Source: JAVBRU01 sp031547595 (GTDB lineage: Bacteria; Bacillota; Clostridia; Christensenellales; Aristaeellaceae). Taken from it: a stretch of 44,138 nucleotides of DNA. The stretch lies in the NCBI GenBank assembly GCA_031547595.1, contig JAVBRU010000074.1, positions 1 through 44,138 on the forward strand. The letters run 5' to 3'. The notes below the pieces were generated by a model, which did not search any database, was not told where the DNA came from, and was given only the letters and a program-made list of their open reading frames with translations. Position numbers and translations under genes: made by a program. Of this stretch, positions 1-7,090 are shown piece by piece. The number at the start of each line of letters is the position of its first letter. The first letter of the stretch is position 1.

Positions 1-494
1 CGGCTGGCAAAGCGGTATTCCACATACCCGCGCCGGAACCACAAAATCTGCGCGCTGGTACGCTCGTTATCATAAAAGCTGCTGGTCTCGTCTTCAAAGG
101 CAATGGGATGTTCGCGATTGGCCAGGCCGCACACCGGCTCAATATCACAATCCGAATAATATCCGATGGGCATGGTGAGGAATGTGGATTGGCTGCCCCG
201 ATGGTAGCCCGCCACCATATCGATGGAAATCTGGTCGATCTTGCGGCTGCACAGCTTCATGCTGCCGCGTACCGCGCTTTGGCGCTCGGTATTGATCAGC
301 CCCGCGCCCTCTAATTGGATGATGTGATTGCTGACGGTAGACACCGGCATTTGCAGCGCTTCGGCAAGCTCCACCACATTCATGCTGCGCTCGTCCAATA
401 GCAGCAGGATTTGAATGCGCTGCTCTGATCCCAGTGCTTTGGCGACCAGCGCGAATTCCTCCGGGCGCGAAATGCTGAGCGACATGGATTTCAT
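1..494 (-). CDS. ArsR-like HTH transcriptional regulator (C-terminus outside window)
   Basis: This is the last visible gene of the long minus-strand operon; its 3' end lies beyond the window edge, so only about 164 residues are seen. The N-terminus has a winged-helix pattern of the ArsR type: LGSEQRIQILLLL as the first helices and ELAEALQMPVSTVSNHI as the helix-turn-helix, at roughly residues 21-60. The C-terminal part (from about residue 85) is not a metal-binding ArsR tail and contains a Cys-rich stretch (CDIEPVCGL), so it may be a ligand or dimerisation domain. The ATG sits 6 bases after the stop codon of the GH43-like gene, with AGGGGAGTGA as ribosome binding site overlapping that stop, so it is translationally linked. 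It may regulate the operon; this is inference from position. Confidence 0.75.
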   Translation of the reverse strand, partial: MKSMSLSISRPEEFALVAKALGSEQRIQILLLLDERSMNVVELAEALQMPVSTVSNHIIQLEGAGLINTERQSAVRGSMKLCSRKIDQISIDMVAGYHRGSQSTFLTMPIGYYSDCDIEPVCGLANREHPIAFEDETSSFYDNERTSAQILWFRRGYVEYRFAS

Positions 495-500
495 CTGCGT

Positions 501-2801
501 TCACTCCCCTGCCAAAGGCGTTATGTTCATCTCCAGGATGGTCAGTTCTTTGCCCGTGCTGAACAGCCCCGCCATGCCGTGGGTGAAGCCGCCGGCATCG
601 GTGACGGTGAAAACCGGCTGCTCCTGCCCCGGCAGCAAGATCGACAACGTGCCGCCTTGCACGCGCAGGGTCAGTTCGCCTTCTTCCGCGTCCTTCCACG
701 CAGGCATGCTCACAAATTCCACGCTGCCAGACACCCCGTAGCGGCACCGCGAAACATTGACGCCCAGCATGCTCAGCCCAATCTGCCAGCCAAAGTAGCT
801 TTCCTTCACCTGCGCATCATACAGCGATACATTGGTGGCGCGCAGCATCAGCCCGCTGGCCCCGGTGCCTTTGCGCGGGATTTTGAAGCGGACATACACC
901 TCATAATCGGTATACCCTTCATCGCCCAGCAGCGCAAAGCCCACCTTGCCAGACGAGATCGACAGCGTACCCTCCGTAGGGGTGTGCTTGAACGCGCCCA
1001 GCACCACAAAATCCCCGCGCTGTACCTTGGTGGTAAAATCATACTGCGCCGCAGTCACCGCTTGATACGCAAAACCTGACAGCTTGGAGAGCGTGATATC
1101 CTGCCCTGTGACAGACAACACATGCAGCCCGGCTGCAGCCTCAAATGCCGGGGTGGTGAAGGTGAACAGCTCGGCTTTCTTGCCTGTATAAGCGGGGATC
1201 ATTACCTCCAGCACCGGTGCACCGTCCAGGGAGAGCGTCAGCGTTTTGCCCGCGTCCTCTGGGCGCACGGTGATATCATAGCAATAGAATCCGTCCTGCG
1301 CGGCCCGCAGGGTGTACAGCGCCGTACCGTTCAGGAGCAATGCCTGCTCCTCCTGCGTGCCGATGATTTGGGTTGCAAAATCATTATAGTTCACTGCGTG
1401 CACGGCGGCAAAATTGCCGGGCAGTGTTTTCTGGGCAGTATAGTCGCTGCTGCCAAAGGCCTGCGCCGTCGCGCCCGCAAAGTGATAGCTTGTGCCTTCC
1501 ACGTGATGCGCGCCAATCTGCCCCGCCGTAACTTCCAGCACATCGGTGCGCAGCACGCGCATGCCATCGATGTAGAAGCAAGTGTCGCCGGGCTGGTGTT
1601 CGATACGCAGGGTGTGCAGCCTGCCGTCTTCGCCAAGCGGCGGTAAAAACGCACTGAGATAAACCGTATCATCCAGCAGCACCTTCAAATGACTGCCGTC
1701 CACCCGCACCAGCACATCCTGCCCCGCCGCCTGCCCCATCTGCCACAGGGCCTCGCCGGTATAATTGCACTCCTGGGTAAACCGCTGCGCATCCTGCAAG
1801 GAAGCAAACCAGCCGATTTCCGTATTTTCAAAGCTGCCGCTGTCCCCATCCAGATCGCCCCACACATCGGGCATAGCAGGCACTGCCATATCGGTGCTGG
1901 TGGGGCCAGAGGTATACATCAGCCCGCCGTTTGTGAACAGCCGGTCGAGGTTATAGCGCCGCGCGGGGCCCTCCAGGATCAGCATGTTGTGATACGCGGT
2001 GTAGATGCTGTCAAGATCCGGCCCGATACACATGCTGGAATGCCCCAGCGCCTGCGGGCTTTGGCCAAACACACTGTGGATCAGCAGCGTGCAATCCTCA
2101 CGCTGATAGTACGTGCCAAAGGGCGTAGCACCCTTCTGGCTGGCATAGGCCACCCGGTATCCGGTGGAGCACAAATGGTTGCCGGTGAAGGTGAGGTAAT
2201 ACCAATCGCCCCGCCTGATCAGCCCCGGCCCCTCCGTCCAATGCTTGAGGGTGGCGTTCAGGCTGAAGCGGATGCTCTCCGGGCGCAGGGTGGCTTCGTC
2301 GATGTACTTGGCGCGGATCACCCAATCCTCAGGGTAGATGAACAATAGCTGGCCGTCGTCCTGCACAAAAAAGCTGCCGTCAATCACGTGGCCAAAGTTG
2401 TCCGTCACCTTGGTGAAGGGCCCAAGCGGGCTGTCGCTCCTCAGGATATAGTGCCCGCTGCCCGAGGGCGAGGTGCACATATAGAAGCTGCCTCGCCAGT
2501 ATACCACCTCCGGCGCGTAGGCAAAGTACACATCCTTACCCTGCGTGCAATAGCCCTCATACGTCCAGTGCACAAGATCCCGGGAGGTGAACACGCGCAC
2601 CTTGTCCTCATTGCTGGAGGGGTAGAGGTAGTACATGCCGTTATAGCGCATGATAAAGGGATCGCCAATGCCGTATTCCATAGCATTGCTGCGCGATACC
2701 GCGCCGTGTTGCCCTTCGATCTCGATGGGGTTTTGGTAAGTTTCCGCCTGCGCAGCCAGGGGCAAGAGCAGCAGGAGCATCGCCAAGCACATCATTCGCA
2801 T
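501..2801 (-). CDS. secreted glycoside hydrolase, GH43-like, with C-terminal carbohydrate-binding-like domains
   Basis: The 766-residue product starts with a clear signal peptide (cleavage near AAQA, residue 19). Residues 22-330 look like a GH43-type five-bladed propeller. The candidate catalytic base is Asp47 in GIGDPFI, the pKa-tuning Asp is Asp141 in VIDGSFF, and the candidate acid is Glu190 in HWTEGPGLI; the spacing fits clan GH-F. Family GH43 enzymes act on alpha-L-arabinofuranosides, beta-xylosides or galactans; the substrate cannot be told here. Residues 335-460 and 590-760 resemble laminin-G/DUF1080-like beta sandwiches, and 480-570 resembles a CBM6/35-type sandwich, so the enzyme probably binds polymer. 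It lies 10 bases after a permease gene in the importer operon, suggesting that it trims glycans outside the cell for the two transporters. No surface anchor is visible. Confidence 0.8.
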   Translation of the reverse strand: MRMMCLAMLLLLLPLAAQAETYQNPIEIEGQHGAVSRSNAMEYGIGDPFIMRYNGMYYLYPSSNEDKVRVFTSRDLVHWTYEGYCTQGKDVYFAYAPEVVYWRGSFYMCTSPSGSGHYILRSDSPLGPFTKVTDNFGHVIDGSFFVQDDGQLLFIYPEDWVIRAKYIDEATLRPESIRFSLNATLKHWTEGPGLIRRGDWYYLTFTGNHLCSTGYRVAYASQKGATPFGTYYQREDCTLLIHSVFGQSPQALGHSSMCIGPDLDSIYTAYHNMLILEGPARRYNLDRLFTNGGLMYTSGPTSTDMAVPAMPDVWGDLDGDSGSFENTEIGWFASLQDAQRFTQECNYTGEALWQMGQAAGQDVLVRVDGSHLKVLLDDTVYLSAFLPPLGEDGRLHTLRIEHQPGDTCFYIDGMRVLRTDVLEVTAGQIGAHHVEGTSYHFAGATAQAFGSSDYTAQKTLPGNFAAVHAVNYNDFATQIIGTQEEQALLLNGTALYTLRAAQDGFYCYDITVRPEDAGKTLTLSLDGAPVLEVMIPAYTGKKAELFTFTTPAFEAAAGLHVLSVTGQDITLSKLSGFAYQAVTAAQYDFTTKVQRGDFVVLGAFKHTPTEGTLSISSGKVGFALLGDEGYTDYEVYVRFKIPRKGTGASGLMLRATNVSLYDAQVKESYFGWQIGLSMLGVNVSRCRYGVSGSVEFVSMPAWKDAEEGELTLRVQGGTLSILLPGQEQPVFTVTDAGGFTHGMAGLFSTGKELTILEMNITPLAGE

Positions 2802-2811
2802 CGTTTCTCTC

Positions 2812-3675
2812 CTATTTCAGGCCGGAATATGCCATGGTGTTCATCACTTTGCTTTGCATCAGGATAAACAGCAAGAGGCTGGGCACAAACATCACCAGCG
2901 ATGCCGCCGCCGCAATGCCCTGCCCGGCCACCGCGTTGGTGTTGGTGGTCAGGGTGTTCATGTAGAAGGTGAGGGTGCGCATGTTTTCTTTGTTGGTATA
3001 AAAAATCGAAGTTTCGGTGTTGTTCCACACCTGCTGGAAGGCCAGAATAGCCACGGTGGCCATCGCGGGGCGCACCAGCGGCAGGATGATCTTGCGGTAT
3101 ATCAGGAAATACCCTGCGCCGTCCACCACCGCCGCTTCTATCAGCGAGTCCGGCACCTGGTCCATAAATTGCTTGACCAGGAACAGCCCCACCGGCATGG
3201 CGATCAGTGGCAGAATGTGCGCCCAATAGGTATTGATCAGCCCCAGGTTATCTACCAGCAGATACCGGGGGATCATCACCGCCACAGGCACAAACATCAG
3301 CGCAATGGTGTTGATCTCGAACAGAAGGTTTTTGACGCGGAATTTCATTTTGGACAGGGCGAAGGCGGCCATGCTGCTAATCCCCATAGACAGGAGTACC
3401 ACTGCCAGGGTGACCAGGCCGCTGTTGAAGATATAGCGGGTGATGGAGATGCCGGAGCCTTGGGTTTGGTTGATCAGCTTGCGGAAGTTATCCAGCGAAA
3501 ACTGCTGCACAAAAAACTTGGGCGGGAAAGCAAACAGCTCTTGAATGGGCTTGAAAGCATGGTTGATGATGAACACGATGGGCAGGCTCATAAACAGCGC
3601 CAGCGGCACCAGCACCAGATAGAAGGGCAGCTGGTTGAGGTGAAAGCCTTTGGGGTTGAAGCGTGTTTTGCGCAT
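2812..3675 (-). CDS. carbohydrate ABC transporter permease, MalG type
   Basis: A 287-residue inner-membrane permease of the CUT1 importer family. About six hydrophobic segments are visible, beginning with LPFYLVLVPLALFMSLPIVF. The ATPase-coupling EAA loop is EAAVVDGAGYFLIYRKIILP near residues 190-210. I start it at the ATG at 3675, because that Met precedes the usual short basic N-terminus and is preceded by a G-rich ribosome binding site; a longer frame upstream has no sensible content and would run through the hairpin at 3726-3753. It follows the binding-protein gene at 3788-5110 and is its likely partner, together with one of the MalF-type permeases in the operon. No ATPase gene accompanies it, as is usual for Bacillota that share an MsmX-type ATPase. 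Confidence 0.9.
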   Translation of the reverse strand: MRKTRFNPKGFHLNQLPFYLVLVPLALFMSLPIVFIINHAFKPIQELFAFPPKFFVQQFSLDNFRKLINQTQGSGISITRYIFNSGLVTLAVVLLSMGISSMAAFALSKMKFRVKNLLFEINTIALMFVPVAVMIPRYLLVDNLGLINTYWAHILPLIAMPVGLFLVKQFMDQVPDSLIEAAVVDGAGYFLIYRKIILPLVRPAMATVAILAFQQVWNNTETSIFYTNKENMRTLTFYMNTLTTNTNAVAGQGIAAAASLVMFVPSLLLFILMQSKVMNTMAYSGLK

Positions 3676-3725
3676 GGCCTGGCACCGCCTTTTGATGTAT
3701 TCTGGAAAGTGGTTTTCCGGCTTCC

Positions 3726-3753
3726 GCCGGGCGCACGTGCGTGTGCGCCCGGC
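3726..3753 (-). promoter_or_regulatory. intercistronic GC hairpin after solute-binding protein gene
   Basis: A perfect 11-bp inverted repeat (GCCGGGCGCAC, 6-base loop, GTGCGCCCGGC) lies between the binding-protein stop at 3788 and the permease start at 3675. There is no run of T on the transcribed side, so it is more likely an mRNA 3'-end stabiliser or partial attenuator that raises binding-protein levels over permease than a full terminator. A matching hairpin is seen in the second importer operon at 29022-29047. Confidence 0.75.
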
Positions 3754-3787
3754 ATGAAAAACGGAACTCTCATTGCTTAAGGGTAGC

Positions 3788-5110
3788 TTAGTCCTCCAGC
3801 GCCGCCAGATACGCATCGCGGAACTGGTTGGCACGCGCGGTCAATTCGTCGGTGAGGTCATAGGGGTTCACTTCGCCGCGCTCGATCTTGCCATAGATGT
3901 CATTCTCATTCAGCCAGGTCTGCATGGGATCCCAGCCCGGGGCAACCTGCCACGCAGAGGGGATGATGTCGCGCATGTTCTCATAGAAGCCCTTGATGTT
4001 GTCCTTCGCGTTGTCGGCCAGATCCTGCCACACTTCGGCAGTAGACACAACGGGCATACGGCTCACAGCGTTGCCGTTGGCACGGTAGGTTTCCTGGCGC
4101 TTGAGCGCTGCCTGGGGGCTCCAGGTCATCCATTTGGCCAGTTCCCACGCTTCGCGGGGATGCTCGGTGCTGGCAGAGATGACGCCGTAGTCGATGATGG
4201 CCAGCTCTTTGCCGGTCTCGCCAAGGGGCAGGGGATAGTACACAAACTCGCAGCCGGTTTCGGGGGCGACGACGTTTTCAAAGTGCGCGAGGGTCCAGGG
4301 CCAGTCAATGTGCATCGCGGTGCGGCCTTTGCCGGGAGGCCATGCGCCGGGATCGCCCAGCACCGCGCTCTTCTCATCAGCGCTCATCCATTCGCACACT
4401 TTGTTGGCGATCAGTTCCCACTTGGTTTCGAGGGATTCTGCCCACACATCGTCAAAGTGGTAGGCTTCGCCGTCCCAGCCCCATTTGCTCTGGCTGTTGT
4501 ACCAGCCGGGGAAGAAGTCTTCATACAGGGGGTTGGACACGCCAAAGTAGTATTCTTCGGGGTGAGAGAGTTCTTCCGCCAGGGCGAAATAGTCTTCCAC
4601 GGTCCAATCATAGGAGGGCAGCGCCACATTGTACTTCTCAAACAGCGTCTTGTTCATGTACACCATGTGGGGGAACATGCACACGGGGTAGGCATAGTTC
4701 TTGCCGCCGATGCGGGTGGAGGTGACCATATCCGGGAACAGCTCCGCCACGTCAGGATCTTCAGCGAAGAAGTCGGTCAGGTCCAGCGCCCACTCGTTGG
4801 CCACAGCGCCGGTGACGGAGAACGTCCAGAACACGTCCGGCAGGTTGCCGGTGGCGGCCAGGTTGGTCAGCGCCTCGTTCCAGGTGCCCTGGTCGATGGC
4901 CACAAATTGCACTTTGATGTTGGGATGCGCTTCTTCAAACTGCGTAATCAGCGCCTGCAGCACTTCGGGCTCGCCGCCTTCAGCCTGGCCCCAGCACGCG
5001 TAGGTCAAGGTGATCTGCTCTTCCGTCAGGGCTGCCAGTTCCGCCATTGCCGGTGCTGCCAGGGCCAGAACGAGGGCCGCGGTCAGCAGGATCGATAGCA
5101 ATTTCTTCAT
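3788..5110 (-). CDS. extracellular sugar-binding protein, family 1 (CUT1 importer)
   Basis: The 440-residue protein starts with a Sec signal peptide ending near APAMA (residue 23). The mature part has the family-1 binding-protein pattern: ITLTYACWGQ near the start, FEEAHPNIKVQF, GNLPDVFW, and GKNYAYPVCMFPHMVYMNKTLFE. No lipobox cysteine follows the signal peptide, so a lipid anchor is not evident, which is unusual for a monoderm. The ribosome binding site is AAAGGAGG, 5 bases from the ATG. It sits between the permease pair at 5172-7090 and the permease at 2812-3675 and should deliver an oligosaccharide to them. The substrate is unknown; a GH43-like enzyme in the same operon hints at arabinose-, xylose- or galactose-containing glycans. 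Confidence 0.9.
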   Translation of the reverse strand: MKKLLSILLTAALVLALAAPAMAELAALTEEQITLTYACWGQAEGGEPEVLQALITQFEEAHPNIKVQFVAIDQGTWNEALTNLAATGNLPDVFWTFSVTGAVANEWALDLTDFFAEDPDVAELFPDMVTSTRIGGKNYAYPVCMFPHMVYMNKTLFEKYNVALPSYDWTVEDYFALAEELSHPEEYYFGVSNPLYEDFFPGWYNSQSKWGWDGEAYHFDDVWAESLETKWELIANKVCEWMSADEKSAVLGDPGAWPPGKGRTAMHIDWPWTLAHFENVVAPETGCEFVYYPLPLGETGKELAIIDYGVISASTEHPREAWELAKWMTWSPQAALKRQETYRANGNAVSRMPVVSTAEVWQDLADNAKDNIKGFYENMRDIIPSAWQVAPGWDPMQTWLNENDIYGKIERGEVNPYDLTDELTARANQFRDAYLAALED

Positions 5111-5171
5111 AGGTGCCTCCTTTTATTTTGGGCGCATGAGCGACGCACCGCCCCTGCGCAAAGTCCCGTGG

Positions 5172-6134
5172 TTATTCGCCGGTGATGCCGCTGCGGTCGA
5201 TGGCCTGGGTGAAGTACCGCTGCAGGCAGAAGTATACGATCAGCAGGGGCAGGATGGTGAGCACCGTGCCCGCCATGGTGACGGCCTCGTTTTGGATGCT
5301 GGTAGCGCCAACACCCGCCGCCCAGCCGCCAAGCCGCTGCAGGTACAGCTTATAGCTGTCCTCAAACTTATTTAGCTCCATCAGCAGGGTGCTCACAGAG
5401 TGCGCGTCGCCCATCGCGGCGCTGCCCATAAACAGCGATGTGATGTAGGTTTCATTCCAGTACCACACAAAGGAGAAGAGGAAACTGGTGAGGTATGCCG
5501 GCAGCGCCAGCGGCACCGCGATGGTGAGAAACACGCGGGTCTCCCCTGCGCCGTCCACACGCGCGGCCTCATCCAGCGAGTGCGGCGTCTGTTGGAAAAA
5601 GCTCATGAAGATCAGGATGAAGATGGCGCTTCGAAGCCCCTGACCCAGGCTCGCCGGCAAAATCAGCGTCAGCACCGAGCCCAGCAGCCCATAATCGGCA
5701 TACAGCACATAGGTGGGCACCATCAGCACCGGGAAGGGCACAATGAAGGTGAGCAGCACGCACCCCATCCACAGCCCCCGCCCCTTGAAGCGGAACCTGG
5801 CAAACGCGTAGCCCGCCAACGAGCAGCTGACCGCCTGCGCCAGGCTTGGCACCAGGCTGACAAGCAGCGTATCGTACAAATGCTCCTTGAAGCCCATCAC
5901 GTCCAGTGCCTTCACGTAGTTATCCAGCGTTATTTGATGGGGCAGCCATTGCACCGAGGGATTCAAAAGGTCTGTGAGGGATTTGAGGCTGGTGATAGCC
6001 ATGTGCAGGATGGGATACAGGTATACAAAACCCAGGCTGACCAGCATAGAGTATACGAACACCTTGCCCACAAGGCCCATGTGCCCGTTGCCGCCCTTGA
6101 GGATACGGCGCCAGGGAATGCGTTTGATGCTCAT
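5172..6134 (-). CDS. carbohydrate ABC transporter permease, MalG type
   Basis: A 320-residue CUT1 permease. Hydrophobic segments start at VFVYSMLVSLGFVYLYPIL; the coupling loop DEAARVDGAGETRVFLTIAV lies near residue 210. The start is the ATG at 6134, which overlaps the stop of the preceding permease as ATGA, so the two are translationally coupled and probably form a heterodimer. The family is reliable; substrate and binding-protein partner are inferred from position only. Confidence 0.9.
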   Translation of the reverse strand: MSIKRIPWRRILKGGNGHMGLVGKVFVYSMLVSLGFVYLYPILHMAITSLKSLTDLLNPSVQWLPHQITLDNYVKALDVMGFKEHLYDTLLVSLVPSLAQAVSCSLAGYAFARFRFKGRGLWMGCVLLTFIVPFPVLMVPTYVLYADYGLLGSVLTLILPASLGQGLRSAIFILIFMSFFQQTPHSLDEAARVDGAGETRVFLTIAVPLALPAYLTSFLFSFVWYWNETYITSLFMGSAAMGDAHSVSTLLMELNKFEDSYKLYLQRLGGWAAGVGATSIQNEAVTMAGTVLTILPLLIVYFCLQRYFTQAIDRSGITGE

Positions 6135-7090
6135 CTTCCCTTGCCCCCCTTCGCCCGGGCAGCCGCCCGCTGCGCGTGCAGCTTCTCCACGCGGATCTGC
6201 TCCTTGCCCTTTTGCACCTCCACCACGGTGCCCTTGCGCTCCCTTGTGAGAAAGAACAATACCATGAGCCCCAGTGCCAGCGTCGCCGTGTAGATCCACG
6301 CCATGGCCGATGCGGGGCCATACCCGCCGTTGGTGGAGAACATATTGTTCTTGATATGCGGGATCACCTCGTTGAGCCCGCCGGTGGCCAGGAATACCAG
6401 CGTGTAGACCCCGTTGATCAATATCATGCCGCGAAGCGCGGGCAGGATGATCTTCCAAAACACCACCCAGTGGTTCGCGCCGTCTATCAGCGCCGCTTCA
6501 TACAATGCCTGATCAATCTTTTGCAAGCCCGTCATGTAGATGAGGATGGGCACGCCGGAGTACCACAGCACCAGGATCAATTGCGTAAACAGGTTGCTGA
6601 TGGGCTGTGCCAGCGCATAGGGCAAAATCTCCTGCAAGATGCCGTTCACCCCGTAGGTCTGGATGAGGGGAACGGTGGTCGCACCCTCATCCACCAGCCG
6701 CTGCAGCACCGGCCCCGATACCACGATGATGGGCAGGAAGAACAGCGTGCGGAAGAATCCTTTGCCCCGGATGTTCTGGTGCAGCATCATGGCAATCACC
6801 AGCGAGAACACCAGGATCACAATCAGGCTGAACACCACATCGCTCCAGAACGATTGCAACAGCCCCGGGAAAGTCACATCCTCGGTGAGCAGTTTGATGT
6901 AGTTGGCAAAGCCCACATAGGTCACCTTGCGCCCCGCCGCCGTGATCTTGACAGAGCTTAAGCTGAACTGAAAGCTTTGCACTAATGGCAGAAGGAAGAA
7001 CACCGCAAAGCCCACCAGCCACGGCAGCAGGAACAGGTATCCCTTCATCTCCCGGCGGGTGACCAGCCCGACGTGCATCCGTCTTTTCAC
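6131..7090 (-). CDS. sugar ABC transporter permease, MalF type
   Basis: A 319-residue permease with hydrophobic segments beginning at GYLFLLPWLVGFAVFFLLPL and a coupling loop EAALIDGANHWVVFWKIILP near residues 210-230. The C-terminus is a long basic tail (RERKGTVVEVQKGKEQIRVE and onward). The start is a GTG at 7090, which overlaps the stop of the DUF5696 gene as GTGA; a strong GGGGGGAG ribosome binding site is about 7 bases upstream, whereas the internal ATG four codons later is too far from it. It is coupled to the MalG-type permease downstream by a 4-base overlap. Confidence 0.9.
   Translation of the reverse strand: MKRRMHVGLVTRREMKGYLFLLPWLVGFAVFFLLPLVQSFQFSLSSVKITAAGRKVTYVGFANYIKLLTEDVTFPGLLQSFWSDVVFSLIVILVFSLVIAMMLHQNIRGKGFFRTLFFLPIIVVSGPVLQRLVDEGATTVPLIQTYGVNGILQEILPYALAQPISNLFTQLILVLWYSGVPILIYMTGLQKIDQALYEAALIDGANHWVVFWKIILPALRGMILINGVYTLVFLATGGLNEVIPHIKNNMFSTNGGYGPASAMAWIYTATLALGLMVLFFLTRERKGTVVEVQKGKEQIRVEKLHAQRAAARAKGGKGR

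Noticed and set aside
145..747. Long open frames opposite the first genes (such as 145-747 and 579-1079)
   Set aside because: They are GC-driven antisense frames: low-complexity His/Arg/Ala-rich products, no ribosome binding site, and full overlap with well-supported genes.
3773..5098. A 441-codon frame antisense to the sugar-binding protein gene
   Set aside because: Composition is typical of a shadow frame; the minus-strand gene has a signal peptide, family motifs and a proper ribosome binding site.
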